A stretch of DNA of 47,909 nt from DASVAL01 sp035649575 (GTDB taxonomy: Bacteria; Planctomycetota; UBA1135; UBA2386): assembly GCA_035649575.1 (NCBI GenBank), contig DASRJH010000006.1, positions 1 through 47,909 on the forward strand, read 5' to 3'. A program made the translations under genes and the position numbers. The number at the start of each line of letters is the position of its first letter. The first letter of the stretch is position 1. Shown here in pieces: positions 1 through 9,400 of this stretch. The notes under the pieces were generated by a model. That model saw only the letters and a program-made list of their open reading frames with translations, ran no database searches and was not told the origin of the DNA.

Positions 1-225
1 GCCTACGCCGTGCGCTACGGCCTCGGCCCCGACGACGCACTGATGGCGCTCACCAGCAACGCGGCGCGCGCGTTCAAGCTCGACGACCGCATCGGCACGC
101 TGAAGAAGGGCGCCGACGCCGACTTCGTCGTGTTCTCCGGCGATCTGTTCGAGCCGACCAGCCGCGTGCTGCTGGTCGGCTGCAACGGCCGCATCGCGGT
201 CGACAACCGGGAGGTGCAGAAGTGA
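1..225 (+). CDS. Amidohydrolase family protein, C-terminal fragment (cut by window start)
   Basis: The frame is open from base 1 to a TGA at 223-225. Only the last 74 residues are visible. They carry the conserved C-terminal signature of imidazolonepropionase-like amidohydrolases: a helix with 'ALTSNAARAF', then 'RIGTLKKGADADFVVFSGD' and the final beta segment 'VLLVGCNGRIAV'. This part rebuilds the small beta-sandwich that flanks the metal-dependent barrel. No metal ligands lie in the visible part, so activity cannot be judged. The stop overlaps the GTG start of the next gene (GTGA), so the two are probably translationally coupled. It is the first of five consecutive family members in one operon. 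The family call is firm; the substrate is unknown. Confidence 0.85.
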   Translation, partial: AYAVRYGLGPDDALMALTSNAARAFKLDDRIGTLKKGADADFVVFSGDLFEPTSRVLLVGCNGRIAVDNREVQK

Positions 226-1613
226 ACCGTGTCCCGTCGCGCCCACTGCTGCTCGCGCTGTCCGTCCTGGCACTCGGCGCAGCGGCCACCACGCAGGCGC
301 CGTCCGAGCAGAAACCCGACAAGAAGCTGTCGCTCGAGGTCTGGCACCCGCGCCGGCCCGCCACCGAAGCCGACTACCAGGTCGCGAAGTGGGGCCCGCG
401 CGGCCTGCCGAGTCCCGGCTACGTGTTCAAGGCGCGCAAGGTCGTGCCGATCACGGCTCCGCCGATCGACGACGGCGTCGTCGTCACTCGCAACGGCACG
501 ATCGAGCAGGTCGGCCGCGCCGCCGCGATCGCCGTGCCCGCGGGCTACGAGGTCGTCGACTGCGGCGACGCGTGGCTGGTGCCGGGGTTCATCGACCTGC
601 ACTGCCACATCGCGAGCAAGAGCTTCGACCTCAACGACACCTCGCATCCCACCAACCCCGAGTTCCGCACGCTCGACCTGGTCACGATGGACCACGACCA
701 GATCCGCATGGCGCGGGCGGGCGGCGTCGCGACGGTGCTCTACATCCCGGGCTCGGGCTCGAACATGGGCGGCTTCGGCACGCTCACGAAGACGTGGGCC
801 CACTCGCCCGAAGAAGCGCTCGTGCGGTTCCCGGGCAGCCTCAAGATCGCGCAGGCCGGCAATCCGGAGCGCGGCAGCGGCGACCTCGGCACCGACATGA
901 TGGGCATGACGGAGGGCATCCGCATGACCCTGCTCGACGGCAAGCGCTACTGGCAGCAGCACGAAGCCTGGCAGCAGGGCCGCGGCGAGAAGCCGAAGTT
1001 CAACCCGACGCTCGAGCTGCTGCGCGGTCTGTTCCGCCAGGAGTTCCCGGTCTCGGTGCACACGCAGATCTACCAGGTCGTGTTGACGACGCTGCAGCAA
1101 CTGCGCCACGAGCTCGGATTGTGGACCGTCGTCGTGCACGGCGAGTTCGACGCCTACCGGCTCAGCGGCAACATGTTCGACGCCGGCCTCCCGGTCGCGG
1201 CCGGCCCGCGCAACTACCACTTCGATCGCCACACCTCGCGCTTCCTCGGCCTCGCCCAGGTCTGGCACGACGGTGGCAAGTACTACTCCTGGCTCGACCC
1301 GGTGCCGGGGCTCGGTCGCGACGGCGTCGGCCTCAACACGGACTCGCCCGTGGTCCCCGAGGAACAACTGCCGCTGCAGGGCGCCATCGCCGTGCGTCTC
1401 GGACTGCCACACGAAGTGGCGCTGCGCGCGCTCACGATCAACAACGCCACGTTCGCAGGCATCGAGCACCGCGTCGGCTCGCTCGAAGTCGGCAAGGACG
1501 CCGACCTCGGCATCTGGAGCGGCGATCCGATCGACCCTCGGTCCCACGTGGAGCTGATGGTCATCAACGGCACGATCTGCTACCGCCGCGACAGCAAACG
1601 ACCGGTCTTCTGA
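222..1613 (+). CDS. Secreted amidohydrolase (imidazolonepropionase-like), metal site intact
   Basis: A 463-residue protein with a hydrophobic N-terminal signal peptide (about residues 1-24), so it probably acts in the periplasm. The GTG start overlaps the previous stop and has a good upstream purine run (gggaggtg at 210-217). The barrel opens with 'PGFIDLHCH', giving the HxH pair H127/H129. K208 lies in 'LKIAQAGNPER', which resembles the bridging-lysine segment of COG1228-type enzymes. H280, H306 and D374 ('LNTDSP') complete a plausible binuclear metal site; these assignments are by motif, not alignment. The C-terminus has the usual 'VGSLEVGKDADLGIW'. It is closely similar to the next gene, including the shared NPERGSGDLG segment, which suggests a local duplication. 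The substrate is unknown; peptides or cyclic amides are possible for the family. Confidence 0.9.
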   Translation: MNRVPSRPLLLALSVLALGAAATTQAPSEQKPDKKLSLEVWHPRRPATEADYQVAKWGPRGLPSPGYVFKARKVVPITAPPIDDGVVVTRNGTIEQVGRAAAIAVPAGYEVVDCGDAWLVPGFIDLHCHIASKSFDLNDTSHPTNPEFRTLDLVTMDHDQIRMARAGGVATVLYIPGSGSNMGGFGTLTKTWAHSPEEALVRFPGSLKIAQAGNPERGSGDLGTDMMGMTEGIRMTLLDGKRYWQQHEAWQQGRGEKPKFNPTLELLRGLFRQEFPVSVHTQIYQVVLTTLQQLRHELGLWTVVVHGEFDAYRLSGNMFDAGLPVAAGPRNYHFDRHTSRFLGLAQVWHDGGKYYSWLDPVPGLGRDGVGLNTDSPVVPEEQLPLQGAIAVRLGLPHEVALRALTINNATFAGIEHRVGSLEVGKDADLGIWSGDPIDPRSHVELMVINGTICYRRDSKRPVF

Positions 1614-1632
1614 CCAACCGAAGGACCCACTC

Positions 1633-2913
1633 GTGCCCCCGTTCCAAAACGATCTGCGAACGCTCGCCGCGCGGCTCTTCGCGATGGCCGCTGCGGGCTC
1701 CTGCCTGCTCGCCCAAACAGCGACGCCGGCGTCAGCGGCACTGGATCCGAAGGGACCCGCCCCGGTGCACGCGCACCTCGCCGCCCGGATCCTGCCGGCC
1801 GACGGCGATCCGATCGACAACGGCGTGTTGATCGAGCAAGGCGGCCGCATCCAGGCCGTCGGCGCGCGCACAACGACGCCGATCCCGCCCGGAGCGATCG
1901 TCACCGACCACGGCGACGCCTGGTTGTGCCCGGGCTTCGTCGACCTGCACAATCACATCAGCGGCGGCGGCGGCGACATCAACGACATGACGATGCCGTT
2001 GAACGCCGAGCTGCGCACGCTCGACGTCGTGAAGCCCAACGAACGCGCGATCCGCCGCGCGGCTTCGGGCGGCGTGACGACGACGCTGTTCATCCCGGGC
2101 TCGGGCACGAACATCGGCGGCTTCGGCGTGTTGTTGAAGATGCACTGGGGCGCGCCGCTCGAGCAGATGGTCATCCGCGAGCTCGGCGCGATGAAGGTCG
2201 CGCAGGGCTTCAACCCCGAGCGCGGCAGCGGCGACCTCGGCGCCACGCGCATGGGCAGCAGCGAACTGCTGATCGAGTTGCTGCAACGCGGCAAGGCATA
2301 CGCGGAGGAGTGGCGCGCGTTCGCCGCAGGCAAGGCACCGAAGCCGAAGTTCGAACCCGCGCTCGAACAACTGAAGCGCGTGTTCGACCGCGAAGTGCCC
2401 GTGCTGATCCACACGGCCGGTGCGCGCGACTGCATCGCGACGGCGCGCATGTTCCAGGACGTGTTCGGCGTGCGCATGATCCTCTCGCACGGCTGCTTCG
2501 ACGGCTGGCTCGCGGCCGGAGCGCTCGCCAAGCGCAAGACACCGGTCAACCTGGGGCCGCGCATGTACGAGTTCGACCGCTACGGGCGTTTCCAGGGCAC
2601 CTGCCAGGCGTACTGGGACGTCGGTTGCCACGACATGTCGATCAACACCGACGCGCCCGTCGTGGCCGCCGAGGAACTGCAAGTGCAGGCGGCCGTGGCG
2701 ATCCGGCTCGGGCTCGCCTACGACGTCGCGCTTCGCGCGTTGACGATCCAGCCTGCCCGCCAGATCTGCATCGAAGAACGCGTCGGCTCGCTGACCGTCG
2801 GCAAGGACGCCGACTTCCAAGTCACCGCGGGCGATCCTCTCGATCCGCGCAACTCGCCGCTGCGGGTCTACATCGAAGGAACCTTGGTCCACCAGCTCGG
2901 AGACGTGCGATGA
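1633..2913 (+). CDS. Secreted amidohydrolase (imidazolonepropionase-like), metal site intact
   Basis: A 426-residue paralogue of the preceding gene, starting at GTG after a 19-base gap and with a signal-peptide-like N-terminus (a hydrophobic stretch ending near 'CLLAQTATPASA'). The visible ligands match the family: H106/H108 in 'PGFVDLHNH', K188 in 'MKVAQGFNPER', H260 in 'VLIHTAG', H286 in 'LSHGCFD' and D340 in 'INTDAPVV'. It ends with 'VGSLTVGKDADFQV'. Its stop TGA overlaps the ATG of the next gene (ATGA), so co-translation is likely. The two intact enzymes differ mainly in the loop after HxH, with a Gly-rich 'SGGGGDIND' here. The family and metal dependence are secure by motif; the substrate cannot be read from the sequence. 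Confidence 0.9.
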   Translation: MPPFQNDLRTLAARLFAMAAAGSCLLAQTATPASAALDPKGPAPVHAHLAARILPADGDPIDNGVLIEQGGRIQAVGARTTTPIPPGAIVTDHGDAWLCPGFVDLHNHISGGGGDINDMTMPLNAELRTLDVVKPNERAIRRAASGGVTTTLFIPGSGTNIGGFGVLLKMHWGAPLEQMVIRELGAMKVAQGFNPERGSGDLGATRMGSSELLIELLQRGKAYAEEWRAFAAGKAPKPKFEPALEQLKRVFDREVPVLIHTAGARDCIATARMFQDVFGVRMILSHGCFDGWLAAGALAKRKTPVNLGPRMYEFDRYGRFQGTCQAYWDVGCHDMSINTDAPVVAAEELQVQAAVAIRLGLAYDVALRALTIQPARQICIEERVGSLTVGKDADFQVTAGDPLDPRNSPLRVYIEGTLVHQLGDVR

Positions 2914-4379
2914 GCATGAACAGAACCCACATCACCAGCCTGCTCGCACTCGCGGTGACGACGGCCGCCGCCGCCCAGGACACGCGCCCGGTCGCGTTCA
3001 CGAACGCACGAGTCGTGACCGTGTCGGGACCCGTGATCGAACGCGGCACGGTCGTCGTGAAGAACGGCAAGATCGACGCGGTCGGGGCCGATGTCGTCAC
3101 CCCGGCCGGCGCGCGCATCATCGACGCCACCGGCATGACGATCATCCCGGGTCTCGTCAGTGCCTCGTCGCGCGCCGGGCTGCAGCCGCAGCAGCCGCGC
3201 TTCGACGAGGGTCGCCAAGGCGGTCGTCGCGGCGGTGGCCGCATGGAGATTCCCACGGGACCACCTTCGGGCGGCGGCGCGCAGAACCGCGCCGCGACCA
3301 AGGTCGTGGACAGCCTCTACGCAAAGCAGAACGTGTTCGGCGATCTGCTGCGGCTCGGCATCACCTCGCTCGCACTCAATCCGAGCGGCTCGGCCTTCCC
3401 GGGTCTCGGCGCCTCCCTGCGCCCCGATGGCAAGACGCTCGAGCAGTTGACCATCGACGACGACGCGTTCGTGCAGATCGGTATGGCACGCGATCAGCAG
3501 ACGAAGAAGGTCCTCAAGGAGAGCTTCGAGAAGGCGCAGAAGGTCGTCGAAGCCCGCAAGAAGCCGCCCGAGAAGCCCGCCGCTCCTGCGAGCCCGGAGA
3601 CGAAGCCGACCGAAGCGAAGCCGGCCGAGGCGCCGAAGACCGAGCAACCGAAGCCGGAGCCCAAGCCCGAACCGAAGCCCGAGCCGAAGCCTGAACCCAA
3701 GCCTGAACCCAAGCCCGAGCCGAAACCCGAACCCAAGCCGGAGCCCAAGCCCGAGCCGAAACCCGATGGCAGGAACGGCCAGCCAGCGCCGGCGGCCGCA
3801 CCGAAGCCTGAAGCGAAGGACCCCAACATCGAGGTCCTGGCGGACCTGCTCGAAGGCAAGCGGCGGGCGATCGTGCAGATCGACTCGGCCGCTGACATGT
3901 TGCATTGGCAACAGGCTGTAGGAAACAGCATCGAGTTCCCGCGCACGCTCGTGACGCGGCACGACACCCAGGCCGGCACGATCGATCTCGTGCTCGAGCA
4001 GGCGAAGGCGATGAAGTGCGCCGTGCTGCTGCCGCCCGACCTCACGACGCTGCCCCGGTCGCGCCATCTGATCCACCCGGCCAAGATGCTGCACGACGCC
4101 GGCATCGAGATCGGCTTCGTGCTGGGCGACAACACGAACCAGGTCCGTCTGTTGTTCTTCCGCCTCATGGAGCTCGTTCGCACCGGCTTGCCGGCCGACG
4201 TCGCGTTGCGCGGCGTCACGCTCGTTCCGGCCAAAGCACTCGGGATCGAGAACACCGTGGGCTCGCTGGAAGCCGGCAAGATCGCGAACCTGCTCGTCTT
4301 CCGAGGCGACCCGTTGTCCCCCACCGGCCAGCTCGAAGCCGTATGGCTCGATGGAAAAGAAGTCCCGAAGCAGCCGTGA
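2910..4379 (+). CDS. Amidohydrolase-fold protein lacking the HxH site, with a (KPEP)n rod
   Basis: A 489-residue protein whose ATG overlaps the previous stop. The N-terminus is signal-peptide-like and ends near 'TTAAAAQDT'. The N-terminal sandwich ('VAFTNARVVTVSGPVIERGTVVVKNGKIDAVG') and the C-terminal 'TVGSLEAGKIANLLVFRGDPLSP' are typical of the family. The barrel entry, however, reads 'PGLVSASSRAG' (residues 80-90), so the D-x-H-x-H metal motif is replaced by S84-x-S86-x-R88. The late catalytic Asp segment also reads 'LGDNTNQV' in place of 'LNTDSP'. Residues about 215-247 are a Lys/Glu/Pro-rich linker leading into nine exact KPEP units (248-283). The frame is long, open and family-like, so this looks like a retained non-catalytic paralogue rather than a decayed gene. 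A structural or scaffolding partner for the intact enzymes is an inference. Confidence 0.8.
   Translation: MSMNRTHITSLLALAVTTAAAAQDTRPVAFTNARVVTVSGPVIERGTVVVKNGKIDAVGADVVTPAGARIIDATGMTIIPGLVSASSRAGLQPQQPRFDEGRQGGRRGGGRMEIPTGPPSGGGAQNRAATKVVDSLYAKQNVFGDLLRLGITSLALNPSGSAFPGLGASLRPDGKTLEQLTIDDDAFVQIGMARDQQTKKVLKESFEKAQKVVEARKKPPEKPAAPASPETKPTEAKPAEAPKTEQPKPEPKPEPKPEPKPEPKPEPKPEPKPEPKPEPKPEPKPDGRNGQPAPAAAPKPEAKDPNIEVLADLLEGKRRAIVQIDSAADMLHWQQAVGNSIEFPRTLVTRHDTQAGTIDLVLEQAKAMKCAVLLPPDLTTLPRSRHLIHPAKMLHDAGIEIGFVLGDNTNQVRLLFFRLMELVRTGLPADVALRGVTLVPAKALGIENTVGSLEAGKIANLLVFRGDPLSPTGQLEAVWLDGKEVPKQP
3651..3758 (+). repeat. Nine 12-bp units encoding (KPEP)9
   Basis: Nine consecutive in-frame units encode Lys-Pro-Glu-Pro, followed by a diverged KPDG. 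The units differ at synonymous positions (aag/aaa, ccg/ccc/cct, gaa/gag), so the peptide repeat is better conserved than the DNA repeat. Pro-Lys/Pro-Glu tracts of this type form stiff extended rods, as known in TonB. Confidence 0.9.
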
Positions 4380-4435
4380 CCATGTCGACCACCCGCGAAT
4401 CGAAGTCCGAACCGAGAACCGCACCGAGTACACCC

Positions 4436-5800
4436 ATGCGCACGCACGCCCTGTTCGCCTTTGCCATCGGTCTCCTCGCCGCATGCGACCTTCCGGCGCA
4501 AGGTCGCGGCCGCCGTGGCCAGCGGCCCGACAATGCCCAGCCCGTAGCGGCGTCGGCGCCGCAGCCCGCGACGGAAGCCGACAAGAAGCCCAAGTCGTAT
4601 CTCGCGATCGTCGGCGGGGACGTCTATCTCGGCACCGGGCAACGCATGACGGGTGCTTCGGTGTTGCTCGCTGACGACAAGATCGAAGCCGTCGGGCACA
4701 ACCTGACCCTGCCCGAGGGCACGACGATCCTCGACGCCAAGGGCAAGGCCGTGAGCCCGGGCTTCGTCTGCGTGCTCGGCTTCGGCATGGGTGCACCGCG
4801 TAGCGGGCCGTTCGCCGACTCGGTCAACCCGTTCGACCCCGAGATCAAGCAAGCGCTGGCCGCGGGCGTGACGACGTTCATGGCCGGTTCGGCCGGCGCC
4901 GGGCCCACGCTCAGCGGCAGCAACGCGATCATCAAGCTCTCCTACGGCGACGTGAAGGGCATGGTCCTCAAGGAGGACACGGTGGTCGGCCTCTCGGTCC
5001 CGCTGACTCTCGCGGATCGCGACAAGCTAGAGGACAGCGTCAAGAAGTCGCGCGAATACGTGAAGGCCCTCGAGGAGTTCGGCAAGCAGAAGGCGGCCGA
5101 TCCGAACGCCAAGGAACCTGCGTTGCCCGCAGGCGCCGAGAAGGTAGTGGCCGTCTTGCGCGGGCAGGCTCAGTTGTGGGTCACGCTGGGCGGCGGTGGC
5201 GGCGGTGGCCGCCGCGGCGGTGGCGGTGGTGCCTCGGACCTCGACGCCATCCGACAGGGCCTCGAAGTCGCGAAGCTGTTCGGCAAGGGTGTGGTCCTGC
5301 AGAAGCCCGTCAGCGCCTGGCTGATCCCCGACGAAGTGGCAGCAACGGGATCGATGGTCGTGCTGAGCCCGCGCGATCGCGTTCCACCGTCGCCGCAAGA
5401 CCCCGATCGCACCGGCAGCAACATCGCTTCGGCGGCGATCCTGGCCAACGCCGGTGTGCCAGTCGCCGTGACCTGCCCTGGTGGCATGTTCGGCGGAGCC
5501 GGCGTCGGCACCGGCGGCATCATGGGGCAGGACCTGAACACGCCGCACTTCGACGCCGCTTTTGCGGTCCGCGGTGGGCTCGACAACCGCAAGGCCCTAC
5601 GTACACTGACTCTAGATGCCGCGAAGATGCTGGGGATCGAGTCCCGCGTGGGCTCGCTCGAGCCGGGCAAGGACGCGGATGTCTTGATTCTCGATGGGGA
5701 CCCGCTGCACTATAGCACCTTCGTGACGACGGCAGTTGTGAACGGCAAAGTCGTCTACGAAAAGGCAAAAGAGCCTCTCTACAAGCACATTGCGCGCTAG
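4436..5800 (+). CDS. Amidohydrolase-fold protein lacking the HxH site, with a poly-Gly loop
   Basis: 454 residues from the ATG at 4436, which begins a signal peptide with a lipobox-like 'LLAAC'. An in-frame ATG at 4382 would add 18 residues ahead of that signal and is less likely, though it lies closer to the previous stop. The N-terminal sandwich and the terminal 'RVGSLEPGKDADVLILDGDPLHY' are canonical. The metal motif is not: 'PGFVCVLGFGMG' (108-119) puts C112, L114 and F116 where D, H and H are expected, and the late 'NTD' segment is replaced by 'CPGGMFGGAG'. Residues 252-265 are a Gly7-Arg2-Gly5 loop. This is the second active-site-less family member in the operon. It is probably the last gene of the unit, as an 87-base gap follows. 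The function is unknown. Confidence 0.8.
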   Translation: MRTHALFAFAIGLLAACDLPAQGRGRRGQRPDNAQPVAASAPQPATEADKKPKSYLAIVGGDVYLGTGQRMTGASVLLADDKIEAVGHNLTLPEGTTILDAKGKAVSPGFVCVLGFGMGAPRSGPFADSVNPFDPEIKQALAAGVTTFMAGSAGAGPTLSGSNAIIKLSYGDVKGMVLKEDTVVGLSVPLTLADRDKLEDSVKKSREYVKALEEFGKQKAADPNAKEPALPAGAEKVVAVLRGQAQLWVTLGGGGGGGRRGGGGGASDLDAIRQGLEVAKLFGKGVVLQKPVSAWLIPDEVAATGSMVVLSPRDRVPPSPQDPDRTGSNIASAAILANAGVPVAVTCPGGMFGGAGVGTGGIMGQDLNTPHFDAAFAVRGGLDNRKALRTLTLDAAKMLGIESRVGSLEPGKDADVLILDGDPLHYSTFVTTAVVNGKVVYEKAKEPLYKHIAR

Positions 5801-5887
5801 CCGGTTACGCCCCACGGTGCGGCGCGCTGACAAGACGGTTGCAGACTCGGGCCGGATGGACCGGCGCCCTGAAGGACGATCTATCTC

Positions 5888-6304
5888 ATGAGCGTCGAAA
5901 GCCTGAAGGAACTGGACGACTTCTTTCGCAGCATGCGGCAGGCGTTCAACAGCCGGGATTTGAAGACCTTCCGATCGCACTTCTGGACCGACAAGCGCTT
6001 CCAGAACCTCGACGCTTCGGGCCGCCGCGACCGCGGTTGGGGCGAATTCGAGGAAGTGCTCGATCAGGAATTCCGCTACCTGGAGTCGGTCAAGCTCGAA
6101 CTGAAGGATCTCGACTTCCAGATCTTCGAGGACCAGTTCGCGACCGTGATCGGGAGCTGGCGCCTCGCACAGGTCGACCCCGAGGGCCGCAACCACGAGC
6201 AAGGTGGGCGTTGCACTTTCTCGCTCTGCCGCATGAGTGATGACTGGAAGATCGTCGCGCAGCACTTCTCGCCGATGTCCGCCGAGGAGGCTGCCGCCGA
6301 GTAG
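5888..6304 (+). CDS. NTF2/SnoaL-like protein
   Basis: A 138-residue cytosolic protein with no signal peptide or membrane segment. It begins with a helix ('LKELDDFFRSMRQAFNSRDLKTFRSHFW') and ends with strands including 'FATVIGSWRLAQVD' and 'DWKIVAQHFSPM'. This pattern is typical of the NTF2/SnoaL-like (DUF4440-type) cone-shaped alpha+beta fold, in which the last strand 'W+I...H.S' is diagnostic. Family members include small ketosteroid-isomerase-like enzymes and ligand-binding proteins, and sequence alone does not say which this is. It lies 87 bases after the amidohydrolase operon and 117 bases before icmF, on the same strand. A role linked to either is only a possibility. The fold call is moderately firm; the function is unknown. 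Confidence 0.75.
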   Translation: MSVESLKELDDFFRSMRQAFNSRDLKTFRSHFWTDKRFQNLDASGRRDRGWGEFEEVLDQEFRYLESVKLELKDLDFQIFEDQFATVIGSWRLAQVDPEGRNHEQGGRCTFSLCRMSDDWKIVAQHFSPMSAEEAAAE

Positions 6305-6421
6305 CGGCGAGCCGGTTCGCGGTCGGGGCTGCGGGGAGTCAATGGATCGCTCGGCAGCCGGGCCAGCGTCCAGTAGATTGGCGCCCGTGTTGATCGACGT
6401 CCGTCGCTGACGAACTGCATC

Positions 6422-9400
6422 GTGACTTCCGCGGCTTCCGCATCTCCCGCAGCCACCCCCTCGGGGTCTCCCGGCACGCCGGTGCAGCCCTTCCGACCGC
6501 GCAACAAGATCCGGCTCGTGACCGCCACGAGCCTGTTCGATGGTCACGATGCGTCGATCCACATCTTCCGTCGCATCGCCCAGGCCACGGGCGCGGAGGT
6601 GATCCACCTCGGTCACAACCGCTCGGTGCACGAGATCGTCGACGCCGCGATCCAGGAGGACGCGCAGGGCATTGCGGTCACTTCCTACCAGGGCGGTCAC
6701 AACGAGTTCTTCCGCTACATGTTCGACATGCTGCGCGAGCGCGGCGCCGGACACGTGAAGATCTTCGGCGGCGGCGGCGGCGTGATCCTGCCCGAGGAGA
6801 TCCAAGCACTGCACGAGTACGGCATCTGCCGCATCTACTCGCCGGACGACGGCCGATCGCTCGGACTGCAGGGCATGATCGACGACATGCTGCGCCGCTG
6901 CGACTTCGCGACGGCGCGCGCCGAGGACCCGCTGCCGGCGCTGCAGGCATCGGACGCGCGCACCGTTGCAGCTGCGATCACGCTCGTCGAGAGCTTCCCC
7001 GAACGGCACCGCAGCGCGGTGCGCGAACAGCTCGCAAAGGCCACAGACCTGCCACCCGTGCTCGGCATCACGGGCACCGGCGGTGCCGGCAAGAGCTCGT
7101 TGATCGACGAGCTGCTGCGCCGTTTCCTGCTCGACTTCCCGCAGCACAAGATCGCCGTGCTCTGCGTGGATCCGACGCGCAAGAAGACCGGTGGCGCGCT
7201 GCTCGGCGACCGCATCCGCATGAACGCCGCGGTCGATGGCCGCGTCTTCGTGCGATCGATGGCGACCCGGCGCGCCAACATGGCGCTTTCCGAAGCCGTG
7301 CAGGACGCGCTCGCGATCCTCAAGCTCGCGGGGTTCGACCTGATCCTGCTCGAGAGCAGCGGCATCGGCCAGAGCGACACGGAGATCGTCGACCACGCCG
7401 CGGTGTCGCTCTACGTGATGACGCCCGAATTCGGCGCGCAGAGCCAGCTCGAGAAGATCGACATGCTCGACTTCGCGGACCTCGTCGCGATCAACAAGTT
7501 CGATCGCCGCGGCGCGCGTGACGCCTTGCGCGACGTCAAGAAGCAGTATCAGCGCAACAAGAAGGCCTTCGACCGCCCCGCCGACGACATGCCCGTCTAC
7601 GGCACGATGGCCGCCACGTTCGCCGACCCTGGCACCAATCGCCTCTACCGCGCCGTCGCGAAGGCTCTCGACGCGCGTCATCCCGGATGCTTCGCGAGCA
7701 CGTTGGAGCTGCGCGAGGGCGAAGCCGAGACCAAACACGTGATCCCGGGTGAGCGCACGCGCTACCTCGCCGAGATCGTCGAGCAGAACCGCCGCTACAA
7801 CCGCTGGGCGGAAGAGCAGAGCCAGATCGCCGAGACGTGCTACGTGCTGCATGCGGCCGCAGCGGCGCTGCCGCCGGGCGCTGTCGCGGCCCGCGCCGCG
7901 CTCGACCAGGAGCTCGCCGCGGCCCGACTTCGCCTCGACCCCGAGTGCCAGCGCCTGCTCGATGGCTTCGACGAGCTGGCGCGCGGCTTCGCGTCCGAGC
8001 ACTTCGTCTTCCGCGTGCGCGATCGCGAACTGCGGATCAAGAACCACACGCGTTCGCTGTCGGGCATCGCGATCCCGAAGGTCTCGCTGCCGAAGTTCCG
8101 CTCGCACGGCGACCGGCTGCGCTGGCTGCTCTGCGAGAACGTGCCGGGACGTTTCCCGTTCGCGGCCGGCGTCTACCCGTTCAAGCGCCTGTCGGAGGAC
8201 CCGACGCGCATGTTCGCGGGCGAGGGTGGTCCCGAGCGCACGAACCGCCGCTTCCACTACCTCTCGGCGGGCCAGTCCTACAAGCGCCTGTCGACGGCGT
8301 TCGACAGCGTCACGCTCTACGGCGAAGACCCGGCATCGAGACCCGACATCTTCGGCAAGGTCGGCAACGCGGGAGTGTCGATCTGCACGCTCGACGACGC
8401 GAAGCGGCTCTACTCGGGCTTCGATCTCTGCGACTCCGTCACGTCGGTCTCGATGACGATCAACGGCCCCGCGCCGATGCTGCTCGCGTTCTTCCTGAAC
8501 GCGGCCATCGACCAACAATGCGAACGCTGGCTGCAGCAGAACGGTCAGGTCGCCGCCGCCAACCAGAAGATCAACGAACTGTACGCGCAGCGCGGCCTGC
8601 CGCGGCCCGGGTATCGCGGCGAGCTGCCGAAGGGCCACGATGGCCTCGGCACCATGCTGATCGGCATCACGGGTGACCAGATCGTGCCGAAGGATGTCTA
8701 CGCGAAGATCCGCGCCGAGACGCTCGCCGTCGTGAGAGGCACGGTACAGGCCGACATCCTCAAGGAGGACCAGGCACAGAACACGTGCATCTTCAGCACC
8801 GAGTTCGCGCTGCGCATGATGGGCGACGTGCAGCAGTTCTTCACCGAGAACCGCGTGCGCAACTTCTACTCGGTGTCGATCTCGGGCTACCACATCGCCG
8901 AGGCCGGAGCCAACCCGATCACGCAGCTCGCGTTCACGCTCGCGAACGGCTTCACCTACGTCGAGTACTACCTGAGCCGCGGACTCCACATCGACGAGTT
9001 CGCGCCCAACCTGAGCTTCTTCTTCAGCAACGGCGTCGATCCCGAATACGCGGTGATCGGACGCGTCGCGCGTCGCATCTGGGCCAAGGCGATCAAGCAT
9101 CGCTACGGCGGCCACGAGCGCAGCCAGATGCTCAAATACCACATCCAGACGTCGGGCCGCTCCCTGCACGCGCAGGAGATCGACTTCAACGACATCCGCA
9201 CGACGCTGCAGGCGCTCTACGCGATCTACGACAACTGCAACTCGCTGCACACGAACGCCTACGACGAGGCGATCACGACGCCGACCGAGAACTCCGTGCG
9301 CCGCGCCATGGCGATCCAGCTCATCATCAACAAGGAGCTCGGGCTCGCGAAGAACGAGAACCCGCTGCAGGGCAGCTTCATCGTCGAGGAACTGACGGAC

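Noticed and set aside
3651..3758. The tandem 12-bp units as a CRISPR-like or regulatory repeat
   Set aside because: The units are contiguous, in frame and encode KPEP with synonymous variation, so they are a protein repeat without spacers.
5612..9250. A 1212-codon minus-strand open frame opposite icmF
   Set aside because: It is a shadow of icmF in GC-rich DNA. Its translation is an Arg/Val/Asp/Ala-rich repeat-like string with no domain motif, while the plus strand has a full IcmF.
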